64,000 nt of DNA from Wenzhouxiangella sp. XN24 (GCF_011064545.1 NZ_JAAMFG010000026.1:124001-188000); one strand, 5' to 3'. Positions 32,801 to 40,843 are shown, numbered from the stretch's first letter. Translations and numbers: made by a program. Notes: a model not told the origin generated them from the sequence alone.

Positions 32801-32851
32801 CGCGTTCACTGGGCCGAGTGTAAGGTCGAGGCCGGGACCGGGAACGGACAT
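29813..32851 (-). CDS. membrane-anchored PAS/GAF/HD-GYP protein, predicted c-di-GMP phosphodiesterase
   Basis: The 1012-residue signal protein has two N-terminal transmembrane helices (about residues 47-100), an early PAS domain (about 115-210), a PAS domain with HPEDLHKDEQQFRAV (about 240-365), a GAF domain (about 385-535), two further PAS domains with HPDDAEATL and HPDDRAALR (about 550-800), and a C-terminal HD-GYP domain (about 815-985). The metal ligands are in GRVHDIGKITIP and QHHERMDGSGYPRG, so the phosphodiesterase looks intact. HD-GYP enzymes hydrolyse c-di-GMP to GMP or pGpG. It is divergent from pgaABCD, whose synthase is c-di-GMP activated in other bacteria, which suggests local control. 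GTG at 32809 is an alternative start. Confidence 0.92.
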   Translation of the reverse strand: MSVPGPGLDLTLGPVNAIIHPAGSRSSSTDPKPKRSFERPSRVRASRIVLGYILFAGLWIVLADLVLDQFLPAGFRHSAGVAMLKGLVFVIFTGGLLWVSLRYERRLRYQSAARQVATTAALLGHFRAMSAKVSDAVLLVGAGGRIMEANTAAASLLGWSRAGLCERRIGEVEVEVESGARSDGPRAGSYESIFRTADGRMLPVEVDCLTLQVGSQHLQQYIVREASLQRRTGENHRDRSWIDVFFDMPFIGMAISSPESTRWIRFNDRLCEILGYSRAELSTLTWREMTHPEDLHKDEQQFRAVIAGEIDAYSLEKRFIRKDGTEVHVELDVRCRRLADGKVDYLVATVQDITGRVEAEERLNRQKNLYAALSRINTAITRLPDRQQIFQDVCDVVVAIGRFEFAWIFSVSGGEYAFEAQAGDDKGFVGKIIDQFKAGPSAVFEQGAPMVALRTGRVVVRDPYMEDGATVQWRSLAAEANVEACAAFPILVDERPVAVLTIYSSSAGDIDEDVVRLLEEMARDVSFALENRAREEARVANLAALEAAEARSRFALEGAGHGAWEWDLVAQRVNYAPRWKAMLGYAADEISDSPLEWQERIHPDDAEATLALVHEHFAGRTASYVSEHRLRCKDGSYKWVLDRGQVLERTPGGKPVKFFGTKTDLTEVKAAEEALQQERQRMDLARASAKIGTWDFDIATDTVHLHQSTPLLFGFDDSPRSMPLKDYVQLAHPDDRAALRESVEEMLDHDTNYATVFRFIWPDGSLHWIEDRGVLYRDHDGRPVSAFGINLDITERVESERRISEYVARLERSMLGTVDAISHMVDLRDPYTAGHEVRVGNLAAAIGRQLGLDDMACQGLQIIGRVHDIGKITIPAEILSKPGRLSDMEMNIVRTHAQQGFEILKDIEFDWPVAEVIRQHHERMDGSGYPRGLKGDEIMLEARIVAVADVVESMASHRPYRPARGVEPALEEIERNAGILYDEDVARACLHLFRETDFSLDGCAEPATPSRS

Positions 32852-32883
32852 GCATCACAGGAAGCGCGTTTCCCCGGCACGCG

Positions 32884-32912
32884 TCAAAATCTCGCCGGAT
32901 GCGCCGTTTTGA
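32884..32912. promoter_or_regulatory. TCAAAA/TTTTGA inverted repeat in the HD-GYP/pgaA divergent gap
   Basis: TCAAAA at 32884-32889 and TTTTGA at 32907-32912 form an inverted repeat in the most AT-rich part of the 210-base gap. It is a candidate operator for either gene, with no known regulator matched. No clear -35/-10 pair was found in the gap. Confidence 0.25.
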
Positions 32913-33061
32913 GACTCAATTCCGACCCGCGCGCACCCATCTCGCATAGCATGCCCGGGCTCGTCGGACACTTGCCCCCCCGACAGGGGCAGCTCTGAAG
33001 CGGGAAGCAAGCACCGAAGATCCGACGAACCGGGCCCCCACTGACCTCACGGGAGTCTCTC

Positions 33062-35521
33062 TTGGCCTCGAGCTCGCCGCCATGGCAGGCCTTGCCCGCG
33101 TTTGCACGGGCTTTCCGGGCCGTCGTCTTTTGCCTGTTGATTGTCAGCGCACCTTGCGCCGGGGCGTCCGCTGCGGAGGAGTCCCTCCGGGCCAAGCGTG
33201 ACACGGCGGTGTTGCTGGCGCGCGACGGCGACTTCAAGGAAGCGACCCGGCAACTCGCACAACTGCTCGAAGCGAACCCGACCGCAACCGGGGTACGGGC
33301 GGACTTGCTGGTCGTTTTGCAATGGGCCGGGCGCAGTGCAGATGCAATAGACACAGCCGCAGGACTCGACCCCGCGAAACTCGCCGACTTCGAACTGCTG
33401 GCCTGGGCGCGCGCGCTGCGTGCCGAGCGACGGGCGACGGAAGCACTTTCCCTGCTGCGACCGCGCCTGGCCGACCCCGGCCGGACCCCGGACGCCCATG
33501 CGCTTTATGCGCTGCTCCTGTCCGATCTCGGCCGCAGTGCAGACGCCGCGGCCTACATCGAACCCTGGATCGCCAGGTCGCCCGGCTCGGCGGAACTTGC
33601 AGCGGCAGCGGCATTCGTATTTCGTGGCGCGGGACGGCCCATGGATGCGCTCGCCGTGGCGCAGAACGCACTGCAGATCGACCCGGACCACCGGGAGCTC
33701 CGCCGCCAGCAGGTGTTTGCACTATCCGATCTCGCAGCGGCTCACCTGGCGAACGACATGGCCATGGCGGCCCCCGGGCTGTTCGACGATGCGGAACTCG
33801 CGCTGCTCGCCGGCAATATGGCGGGGCAACGGCTGCGCTGGGCCCGCGTGTATCCGGAAGCCTCTCCAGAGCGCCTCGAACTGATCGATACCGCCACCGC
33901 CACACTCGAAGTGCTGGCATCGGTGCCGGACGCCTCCGCCGCTCACCTGCGCGGCCGGTTCGACCTGGTCGTCGCCTACCGGATGCGCGACCGCATGGCC
34001 GAGACGATTCACGAATACGATGCGCTGCTGGATGCAGGCATCGAAGCGCCCGTCTATGTCCGCCATGCCGCCGCCGATGCACATCTCGCCATGCGAAACG
34101 CCGGGCAAGCCGCACAACTGTACCGTGACATCCTGCGCGACCGACCGCGCATGTCGAGCGCCCGTCTCGGCCTGATCTATGCACGCATCGAGTCGGAATG
34201 GTTTGGCGGCCCCCTGTGGGTGGCCGACGACCTGTCCGCCACGTCACCTGCGTTCATCGGCGTCGCCGGCACGAACCAGCACGTCGCAAATTGGCCGCGA
34301 CTGGACGCAGACCTCAGCGGCGCCATGCTGCAGGCTTACGATCGCCGGCTGGAGGATGCACAGCGCAGGCTCGAAACACTATCGGCCGACGCGCCGGCAA
34401 GCGCACAGATCCGGCGCCAGCTCTCGACCGTCTACCGCTGGCGCGGCTGGCCGGAGCGCGCGCTGGCGGAAATCGAGATCGCGCAGGCCTACGAGCCGGA
34501 AATCATCGCCGGGCGCCAGGAGCTGGCGGCCGTGCTTTCCGACCTCGGTCGCCATGCCGAGGCCGACCGGGTCATCGAGAACCTGCACGCCGAGTTCCCG
34601 GACAATGCGGCCGTGAATCGCCAGCGCACCGCCTGGCGGGACCGCGACCGCTGGAGCATGAGTGTCGATGCGGAGTACGGCGACAGCGACGGCTTCACGG
34701 GCTTCGGCTCCTACGACCGCACTGTGAGCACCCGGGTCGCGGCACCGGTGATCGCGCACCGGTGGCAACCCTACGGATTGCATGCATGGCGCGATGCACG
34801 TTACCCGGAGGGTACGGCCCGTGAGCAGCGGATCGGCGCCGGCCTTTCCTGGCGCCACCAGCGCCGCCACGGCTACGTGGAATTGCACGGCAATGCGGCG
34901 GACTCCACCGGCGCCGGCGTCACGGCAGGCTACGACTGGCACCGGGATGACCACTGGAGTTTCGCCACCCGCGCAGAAAGCGACTCCCTGGATGCTCCGC
35001 TGCGCGCGCGCCCGGGAGACCTCACGGGCTGGAAAGTGGAAGGCGCCGCGCGCTGGCAGGCACATGAATCATTCAGCCTCCGGGGCGGGCTCACGCGTCT
35101 CGCCTTGTCGGACGGCAACGTGCGCTGGTCGACCCTGGTCGGCATGCAGCATCGACTGCATGCCAACGCCGGCCGCCTGACCACGGGGTCCGCGGAATTG
35201 TACGCCTCGCGGGCCAGTCGCGAGGGCGGCCTTTACTTCAATCCCGCCAGCGACCTCGCAGCGGGCTACGCGGTGACACACGAGCGGCTTGGCTGGCGGC
35301 GCTACGAGCAGTCGTTCTCGCAACGTTTCGTCCTCGGCCTCGGCGGTTACTGGCAGGAAGACTTCGGCGCGAGTCCGACTGGATTTTTGCGTTACGAACA
35401 TGAATGGCGCCTGGGGCGACGCTGGCGGGTCACATACGGGACGGGTTTTGCCAGCCGGGTGTATGACGGCGACCGGGAAACCCGGATCGACGGCCGATTG
35501 TCGTTCGAGGGGATTTTCTAG
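33062..35521 (+). CDS. pgaA: poly-beta-1,6-N-acetylglucosamine export porin PgaA
   Basis: PgaA is the outer-membrane exporter of the biofilm polysaccharide PNAG. The 819-residue protein has a signal peptide (to about residue 38), TPR repeats over about 40-535 that guide the polymer and contact PgaB, and a C-terminal beta-barrel over about 540-819 with alternating aromatic strands ending in RIDGRLSFEGIF. The start is TTG at 33062 with GGGAG six bases upstream; the nearby ATG is out of frame. The stop abuts the pgaB start. It is the first gene of pgaABCD and divergent from the HD-GYP gene. Confidence 0.92.
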   Translation: MASSSPPWQALPAFARAFRAVVFCLLIVSAPCAGASAAEESLRAKRDTAVLLARDGDFKEATRQLAQLLEANPTATGVRADLLVVLQWAGRSADAIDTAAGLDPAKLADFELLAWARALRAERRATEALSLLRPRLADPGRTPDAHALYALLLSDLGRSADAAAYIEPWIARSPGSAELAAAAAFVFRGAGRPMDALAVAQNALQIDPDHRELRRQQVFALSDLAAAHLANDMAMAAPGLFDDAELALLAGNMAGQRLRWARVYPEASPERLELIDTATATLEVLASVPDASAAHLRGRFDLVVAYRMRDRMAETIHEYDALLDAGIEAPVYVRHAAADAHLAMRNAGQAAQLYRDILRDRPRMSSARLGLIYARIESEWFGGPLWVADDLSATSPAFIGVAGTNQHVANWPRLDADLSGAMLQAYDRRLEDAQRRLETLSADAPASAQIRRQLSTVYRWRGWPERALAEIEIAQAYEPEIIAGRQELAAVLSDLGRHAEADRVIENLHAEFPDNAAVNRQRTAWRDRDRWSMSVDAEYGDSDGFTGFGSYDRTVSTRVAAPVIAHRWQPYGLHAWRDARYPEGTAREQRIGAGLSWRHQRRHGYVELHGNAADSTGAGVTAGYDWHRDDHWSFATRAESDSLDAPLRARPGDLTGWKVEGAARWQAHESFSLRGGLTRLALSDGNVRWSTLVGMQHRLHANAGRLTTGSAELYASRASREGGLYFNPASDLAAGYAVTHERLGWRRYEQSFSQRFVLGLGGYWQEDFGASPTGFLRYEHEWRLGRRWRVTYGTGFASRVYDGDRETRIDGRLSFEGIF

Positions 35522-37471
35522 ATGCGTTGCCGGCTGTTGCTACTGCTCTCGTTGTTGGCCACTTGCGGCGCTGCCGGCGCCGCCGTGGCCGCAGAGCCTG
35601 CGTGGGTGAGCGTGGCGTGGCACGACGTCAAAGACGACGCGGCGGGGCACGTCGATCGCGATCGCTACACGGTCGGTACCACGCAGCTCGCAGAACAGTT
35701 CGATTGGCTGCGCACCAACGGCTGGACTCCGGTGTCGCTCGACGACATCATCGCGGCGCGCCAAGGGCGCCGGGCGCTGCCGGACAAGGCCGTGCTGCTC
35801 ACCTTCGACGACGGGCTCGCCAGCCTCTACACCCACGTATTCCCGTTGCTGAAGGCTTATGGCTATCCCGCCGTGGCGTCCGTCGTCAGCAGCTGGCAGG
35901 AGCGCGTCGCCGCCGGCGAAACGATCGCCTATGAAGGCGCCGAGCGCGACGCGACGGGCTTCGCGACCTGGGCCCAGCTGCGCGAAATGGCCGCTTCCGG
36001 GCTGGTCGAAATAGCCAGTCACAGCCATGACCTGCACCGCGGCGTGCTGGCCAATCCGCAAGGCAACCAGCAACCGGCCGCCAGTTCGCTTGAATACCTG
36101 CCGGCACCCGGGCGCTACGAGACCGAGGCCGAGTGGCGCGCACGGGTGCGCGACGACCTGGCCCGAAGCGTGGCATTGATCGAGCAGCACACGGGGCGGG
36201 CGCCCCGTGCAATCGTCTGGCCCTACGGCGAGTACCACTCGGAAGCCGAGGCTGTCGCTGCCGGACTTGGCATGGAGGTCTCGCTCGGCCTGACGAACGG
36301 CCGCAACGGGGTGCACCGGCTGAATGGCTTACATCGCCTGCTGCTCACGGGCAATCCGGCGCTGGCCGAGTTCGTCGCAAACCTGCCTCAAATTCCGTCC
36401 CAGCGCATTCAGCGCGCCGTGCACGTGGACCTGGATTACGTCTACGATCCCGACCCGGCACAGCAGGAACGCAATCTCGATGCCTTGCTCGAACGCGTCC
36501 AGGCGCTCTCGATCACCACCGTCTACCTGCAGGCCTTCGCCGACCCGGACGGCGACGGCACTGCCGCAGCACTTTATTTCCCCAACCGCCACCTGCCCAT
36601 GCGAGCCGATCTCTTCAATCGCGTCGCGTGGCAGCTGCGGACTCGCACCGGGGTGGAGGTTTACGCGTGGATGCCGCTGCTTGCGTTCGACCTGCCTGAC
36701 ACGGATCGCGCCCTGGCCTTGTCGGTGTTGCGTGCGGGACAGGACGGAACCGCGGAACCCGCCGATGCCGATTACCGGCGGCTGAGTCCGTTTCTCCCGT
36801 CCGCCCGGCAACTCGTCGCGGAGATCTACGCGGACCTGGGGCGCCATGCCCATTTCGCCGGCATACTCTTTCACGACGACGCCTATCTTGCCGCGGACGA
36901 GGATCTCGCCGCGTGTGCACCTGCGGCGAGCTGGCCGGGCAGCGAACGTCCGATCGAGGACTGTCGCCTCTCGCCGGCGCAAAAGACCGCGGCCCTCGTG
37001 GATTTCAGCCTGGAGGTCACTGCCCAGGCACGGCGTTATCGTCCTGCACTGCGCACGGCACGGAACATGTACGCTCGCGTCGCGATCGATCCGTCCAGCG
37101 AGGCGCGTTTCAGCCAGTCGATGCCGGCCTTTCTCGCGGCCTACGACTACACGGCGTTGATGGCGATGCCGTACCTGGAGGAAGTGGCGGGCGAACATCC
37201 GGCGTGGTTGCGGATGCTGGTGGCGCAAGTCGCCCGGCATCCGGCAGGCCTCGATCGCACGGTCTTCAAACTGCAAGCCAAGGACTGGCGGCGCGACAAG
37301 TGGCTGCCCGCCGAAGAGCTGCGCGATCATTTTCAGCTGCTGGTTCGCGCCGGAGCGCTGAATCTCGCCTACTACCCGGATGATTTCATCCTCGGGCGGC
37401 CCGCCCTCGAGCCTCTTTTCCAGGGCTTGTCGATTCGCAGCTTTCCCTATCGCAAGGAACAGCCCCGATGA
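35522..37471 (+). CDS. pgaB: poly-N-acetylglucosamine N-deacetylase PgaB
   Basis: PgaB partly de-N-acetylates PNAG in the periplasm so that PgaA can export it. The N-terminal NodB-type domain (about residues 25-290) shows VAWHDVKDD, the metal Asp pair in LLTFDDGLASLY and the histidines in EIASHSHDLHRG. The C-terminal domain (about 300-640) is the family's glycoside hydrolase-like barrel, with HVDLDYVYDPDP, FHDDAYL and ALMAMPYLEE. The signal peptide ends in LLATC, a weak lipobox because Thr replaces the usual Gly/Ala before Cys, so lipidation is uncertain. The ATG directly follows the pgaA stop, with GAGGGG upstream. Confidence 0.94.
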   Translation: MRCRLLLLLSLLATCGAAGAAVAAEPAWVSVAWHDVKDDAAGHVDRDRYTVGTTQLAEQFDWLRTNGWTPVSLDDIIAARQGRRALPDKAVLLTFDDGLASLYTHVFPLLKAYGYPAVASVVSSWQERVAAGETIAYEGAERDATGFATWAQLREMAASGLVEIASHSHDLHRGVLANPQGNQQPAASSLEYLPAPGRYETEAEWRARVRDDLARSVALIEQHTGRAPRAIVWPYGEYHSEAEAVAAGLGMEVSLGLTNGRNGVHRLNGLHRLLLTGNPALAEFVANLPQIPSQRIQRAVHVDLDYVYDPDPAQQERNLDALLERVQALSITTVYLQAFADPDGDGTAAALYFPNRHLPMRADLFNRVAWQLRTRTGVEVYAWMPLLAFDLPDTDRALALSVLRAGQDGTAEPADADYRRLSPFLPSARQLVAEIYADLGRHAHFAGILFHDDAYLAADEDLAACAPAASWPGSERPIEDCRLSPAQKTAALVDFSLEVTAQARRYRPALRTARNMYARVAIDPSSEARFSQSMPAFLAAYDYTALMAMPYLEEVAGEHPAWLRMLVAQVARHPAGLDRTVFKLQAKDWRRDKWLPAEELRDHFQLLVRAGALNLAYYPDDFILGRPALEPLFQGLSIRSFPYRKEQPR

Positions 37472-38736
37472 GCTGGGGAGATGCCAGCGGATTGATCACG
37501 GTGATGTTCAACTTCGCCTTTTTCTTCCCGTTGTTCATGGCCTGGACATGGATCGCGGCCGGACTCTGGTACTTCTTCCACTGGGAGCGGCGCGGCGACA
37601 GCGATCCGGAGAAGCCACCGGAGCTGACCGGATATCCCATGTGTTCGATCCTCGCACCCTGCTTCAACGAGGGCGACAACGTCCGCGACACTGTCGAATG
37701 GCTGGCCCGCCAGGAATACCCCGACTTCGAGATCATCGCCATCAACGACGGCAGCAGCGACGATACCGGGGCGATCCTCGACGAACTCGCAAAGCGCTAC
37801 CCGCAGTTGCGCGTCATCCACTTCAGCAAGAACCAGGGCAAGGCGATGGCGCTACGTATGGGCGCACTCGCCTCGCGCAGCGAGTACCTGGTGTGCATCG
37901 ACGGTGATGCGATCCTGCATCCGAAAGCGACGCACTGGCTCATGTACCACCTCACTTCGGGACCCCGGGTGGGTGCGGTCACCGGCAACCCGCGTATCCG
38001 CAACCGGTCTACGCTGCTGGGCCGCCTGCAAGTCGGCGAGTTCTCGTCGATCATCGGGCTCATCAAGCGCGCGCAGCGGATCTACGGCCGCGTGTTCACG
38101 GTCTCGGGCGTGGTGTCCGCGTTCCGCAAGACCGCGTTGCATCGTAATCGCTACTGGAACACCGACATGGTCACGGAGGACATCGACCTCACCTGGCAGC
38201 TCCAGGCGGATCACTGGGACGTGCGCTATGAACCGAACGCGCTGTGCTGGATCCTGATGCCTGAGACGCTGCGCGGCCTGTGGAAACAGCGTCTTCGATG
38301 GGCCCAGGGCGGCGTGGAAGTATTGCGCCGTTACGCGGGGACGGTCCTGTCCTGGCGGCGCCGGCGCATGTGGGGCGTCCTGCTGGAGTATGCCCTGAGC
38401 GTGCTGTGGGCTTACACGATGGCGTCGATCTTCCTCCTGTACCTGCTCGGCTTCGTCGTCACCCTGCCCGCAGCCCTCATCGTGCCGACCCTGTTGCCGC
38501 AATGGACGGGCGTGATCCTGGGCTGCACCTGCCTGGCCCAGTTCGGCGTCAGCCTCGTGATCGACAGTCGCTATGAGAAAGGACTCTGGCGAGTGTATTT
38601 CTGGGTGATCTGGTACCCCATCGCCTTCTGGCTGATCAGCATGTTGACGACGGTGGTCGCGGTGCCCAAGGCCTTGCTGAAACGCCGGGGCACGCGAGCC
38701 GTGTGGGTCAGCCCGGATCGCGGAGTGCGGCCCTGA
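37468..38736 (+). CDS. pgaC: poly-beta-1,6-N-acetylglucosamine synthase PgaC
   Basis: This family 2 processive glycosyltransferase polymerises UDP-GlcNAc at the inner membrane. The 422-residue protein has N-terminal helices (about 8-40), the UDP-binding NDGSSDDTG, the DxD in VCIDGDAIL, the catalytic base motif TEDIDLTWQL, and QRLRWAQGG, followed by C-terminal helices. All key residues look intact. It overlaps pgaB by ATGA and runs into pgaD by TGATG. In E. coli, PgaC-PgaD is activated by c-di-GMP, which fits the HD-GYP gene next door. Confidence 0.95.
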   Translation: MSWGDASGLITVMFNFAFFFPLFMAWTWIAAGLWYFFHWERRGDSDPEKPPELTGYPMCSILAPCFNEGDNVRDTVEWLARQEYPDFEIIAINDGSSDDTGAILDELAKRYPQLRVIHFSKNQGKAMALRMGALASRSEYLVCIDGDAILHPKATHWLMYHLTSGPRVGAVTGNPRIRNRSTLLGRLQVGEFSSIIGLIKRAQRIYGRVFTVSGVVSAFRKTALHRNRYWNTDMVTEDIDLTWQLQADHWDVRYEPNALCWILMPETLRGLWKQRLRWAQGGVEVLRRYAGTVLSWRRRRMWGVLLEYALSVLWAYTMASIFLLYLLGFVVTLPAALIVPTLLPQWTGVILGCTCLAQFGVSLVIDSRYEKGLWRVYFWVIWYPIAFWLISMLTTVVAVPKALLKRRGTRAVWVSPDRGVRP

Positions 38737-39269
38737 TGCACGACGCGCCGCGCCGCCCCCCGATCATCTACCGTCCGGACCTGCAACCGCGTCCCCAGCG
38801 ACTGCTGTTCTCCTCGCTGACGGCCCTCGCATGGATCGGCTGGCTGTACCTGTTCCTGCCGCTGGTCAGCCTGCTGGCCTGGTGGTTCGGCGTCGACCTG
38901 TTCGCAAGATTCATACTCGAGCCGGAAGATCCCGCGCACCTGCTGACACTGTTGCGCTATTTTGGTGTCGTTCTGATCGCGGCCGCCGTCATCATCGCCT
39001 GGTCTTCGTACAACCTGCGGCGCTTCGGCGGCCTCGACAGGCGAAAAACCATCCCGCCAGTCAGCGATGTCGAACTGTGCGCGCGCTTCGACATCGAGCC
39101 GGAGTTGCTCGACAGCCTGCGCGCAAGTCGTCGCGTGGTGCTCGGACTGGATGCGGAAGGTCAGATCGAGGCCGTGGGGACAGCCGATTCGTGCGCCAGC
39201 AACCAGCGCTTGCGCCAGATCCCCCCGCCGTATCCCGTGAGCGTGCCGTCCGAACCGATCACCCGGTGA
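38736..39269 (+). CDS. pgaD: PgaD-like PNAG synthase accessory protein
   Basis: PgaD is a small two-helix membrane partner of PgaC, needed for c-di-GMP-dependent activity. The 177-residue protein has IIYRPDLQPRPQRLLFSSL, two transmembrane segments (about 28-58 and 72-96), then SSYNLRRFGGLDRRK as in the family. The C-terminal ~45 residues extend beyond E. coli PgaD's length, and their last 36 codons are antisense to the alkyltransferase gene. The ATG at 38736 overlaps the pgaC stop by one base. The assignment rests on position and topology more than on conserved residues. Confidence 0.85.
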   Translation: MHDAPRRPPIIYRPDLQPRPQRLLFSSLTALAWIGWLYLFLPLVSLLAWWFGVDLFARFILEPEDPAHLLTLLRYFGVVLIAAAVIIAWSSYNLRRFGGLDRRKTIPPVSDVELCARFDIEPELLDSLRASRRVVLGLDAEGQIEAVGTADSCASNQRLRQIPPPYPVSVPSEPITR

Positions 39270-39781
39270 CACGGGACGACGATCGTGATCGGGTTCGCTC
39301 CATTCGCCTGGGCGACAGCCCGCACGGCACGCGGCCGGCCGATCCTGCGGGCCTGCTCTCCATAACTCACGGTCTGCCCGTAGGGAATCGATCGCAGGCG
39401 CCGCCATGCATCGTGCTGGAATGGCGTGCCTATCGGCGCCAGCGGGACGGTGAACTGGCGCAAGCCGTGAGCGAAATAGGCCTCCAGCTCGCGTCCGGCC
39501 TGCTCGCTCGCAGCCGTGGCGCCGGGCCGGAGCGCATATTTCAGGCGGCGAGCCAGTCGATGCAGCTGCGCATCGAGTCGCTCAGGATCGGTGAACTCCA
39601 GCACGACAAGCCCGACACCGTTCGCGCCGGCCAGGAGTGAACCGAGCGGTGTCTCGAACCGTGCCAGGTAAAGAACGGAGGCGTCCGGGCGTGCCGGGGG
39701 TAATTCGGCGATCCCCCGGGCGAGCGCACGGTCGAAGGCGCGCTGCGAGCTGAAATCATGCGGTTCGGCGGGATGTATCAT
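39161..39781 (-). CDS. ogt: methylated-DNA--protein-cysteine S-methyltransferase
   Basis: This enzyme repairs O6-alkylguanine by a single transfer to its own cysteine. The 206-residue protein has an N-terminal ribonuclease-like domain (about 30-105), then TPFQHDAWRRLRSIPYGQT, the helix-turn-helix GRPRAVRAVAQANGANP, the active-site IVVPCHRVIGSDG (Cys about residue 169), and LTGYGGGIWRKRWLLAHE. It could be named ogt or ada-like; there is no AdaA zinc domain. Its 3' end overlaps the 3' end of pgaD by 109 bases on the opposite strand. The active-site region lies just outside the overlap, but the essential YGGG segment lies inside it. Confidence 0.94.
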   Translation of the reverse strand: MIHPAEPHDFSSQRAFDRALARGIAELPPARPDASVLYLARFETPLGSLLAGANGVGLVVLEFTDPERLDAQLHRLARRLKYALRPGATAASEQAGRELEAYFAHGLRQFTVPLAPIGTPFQHDAWRRLRSIPYGQTVSYGEQARRIGRPRAVRAVAQANGANPITIVVPCHRVIGSDGTLTGYGGGIWRKRWLLAHESAVPTASI

Positions 39782-39790
39782 GCGTCTGTC

Positions 39791-40477
39791 CTAGCGCTGC
39801 GGGGCGTCGGGGCGGACACAGTCCGCGCCACTTGAATACGCGGAAAGCCGGATGTCGGCGTACCACGCGCGCGCCGCGCCACCGGTATCGTCGGCATCCG
39901 TCATCACTGCCACGCCGTCCAGCGTATCGATATCCTCGCCGAATGCCGCGCGCCAGTCGGCCCGGACATCGCGCACGTGGCTGACCCACTCGCCCGCTTT
40001 CGTCGCGCCACTGTCGAGCGCCCACATCCGGGCGTTCTCGCCCGCGTAAGCGTTGTCCCAGCGGCTGCCCACGGGCTGATTACTCGACCAGACGTAGTTG
40101 AGAGCCCGCGTGCGCCAGAACGCCAGCCCCCCGCGCCGCACCACGTAGAGGCGTGCCGGATAATCGTCGCCCGCCTTGCTGCGCTCGTCGGTATCCGAGC
40201 CAAGCGGCGCCTCGATCCGCCAGGTCCAGTGCAGACAGGGAGTGTTCTTCAGGTCTATTTCGATTTCGCGGTACAGCGCACTGGCACTGTCGTCGGCAAT
40301 GGCTTCCAGCGCGGCGCGATTGTCCAGCTCCACCACGCGATAGCGCGTCTCGCCGGAGAAACTGCGCTCCTCCCAGGCGGCGAGGCCGTCGGAAAAGTCT
40401 CCGATCAGGAGCTCCGATGCCGCGAGCGCCAGCGTTGCGCAGGACAGCGCCAGGCCAGCCAGAAGCGACTTTTGCAT
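39791..40477 (-). CDS. DUF3047 exported protein
   Basis: The 228-residue protein has a signal peptide (MQKSLLAGLALSCATLALA) and then a beta-rich domain matching DUF3047, with CLHWTWRIEAPLGSDTDE, AGDDYPARLYVV, ALNYVWSSNQPVG, a DVRADWRAAFGEDI segment and a C-terminal VAVMTDADDTGG. The family is periplasmic or secreted and of unknown function; its fold resembles carbohydrate-binding jelly rolls, which is inference. GGAG precedes the ATG. It ends 9 bases before the alkyltransferase start on the same strand, so the two are probably cotranscribed. Confidence 0.85.
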   Translation of the reverse strand: MQKSLLAGLALSCATLALAASELLIGDFSDGLAAWEERSFSGETRYRVVELDNRAALEAIADDSASALYREIEIDLKNTPCLHWTWRIEAPLGSDTDERSKAGDDYPARLYVVRRGGLAFWRTRALNYVWSSNQPVGSRWDNAYAGENARMWALDSGATKAGEWVSHVRDVRADWRAAFGEDIDTLDGVAVMTDADDTGGAARAWYADIRLSAYSSGADCVRPDAPQR

Positions 40478-40543
40478 GCTTGCTTCTCCGGTTCGGCCCG
40501 CCCGATGCGGGGTTCGAATCCGACCAGCGCCAGCACAGTAATC

Positions 40544-40685
40544 TGGCGGAGAGGGCGGGATGGGCCGCCCCTGCGGGGCGGCCTGTCGGCCGGCAAGCCG
40601 GCCTCGGATCGAACCCTTCCTTTATTGCTAACGCGGGTTCGAATCCAGGTGAGGAAGTACCTGTAAGTGGCGGAGAGGGCGGGAT
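40544..40685. repeat. 18-bp direct repeats of the tRNA-Ser 3' end, bracketing 106 bp
   Basis: An identical 18-base sequence (TGGCGGAGAGGGCGGGAT) occurs at 40544-40561 and 40668-40685. The second copy is the encoded CCA, discriminator, acceptor 3' strand and part of the T stem of tRNA-Ser. The first is an orphan. Each is preceded on the plus strand by GGTTCGAATCC (at 40511 and 40636), so the repeated unit is about 50 bases with a diverged middle. Also, CTAACGCGGGTTCGAATCC at 40628-40646 is the inverse of the T arm at 40682-40700. Confidence 0.75.
40563..40603. other. double GC hairpin inside the tRNA-flank repeat
   Basis: GGCCGCCCC/GGGGCGGCC (9 bp, TGC loop, 40563-40583) is followed at once by GGCCGGC/GCCGGCC around AA (40588-40603). 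It lies between the two tRNA-end repeats and could be a REP-like element or a terminator of tRNA readthrough. Confidence 0.6.
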
Positions 40686-40758
40686 TCGAACCCGCGTTAG
40701 GGGGTTACCCTAAACTTGCTTTCCAAGCAAGCGCCTTCGACCGCTCGGCCACCTCTCC
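40668..40758 (-). tRNA. tRNA-Ser (anticodon GGA)
   Basis: The minus strand folds as a type II tRNA of 91 bases including an encoded CCA. The acceptor GGAGAGG pairs with CCTCTCC; the D arm is GCCGAGCGGTCGAAGGC. The anticodon stem CTTGC/GCAAG closes a TTGGAAA loop with anticodon GGA. A long variable arm (AGGGTAACCCCCT) and the T arm GCGGGTTCGAATCCCGC follow. It reads the serine codons UCC and UCU. The gene's 3' end is the source of the repeat described next to it. Confidence 0.97.
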
Positions 40759-40843
40759 ATCCGGGCCCGGCACGAAGCGCCGGGGGCCGGGCAATGTAAC
40801 CCACCCGCGGACGGGGTTCAATGAATTGCGCGCAGCCAGCGGC

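Larger units (their letters stand above)
40478..40843. other. 366-bp noncoding stretch around tRNA-Ser
   Basis: No protein-coding gene is supported here. The stretch holds tRNA-Ser(GGA), a second copy of its 3' end about 124 bases away, a pair of GC-rich hairpins and two T-arm-like GGTTCGAATCC sequences. These are listed separately. The remaining part, 40759-40843, lies upstream of the tRNA and shows no clear promoter. Confidence 0.7.
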
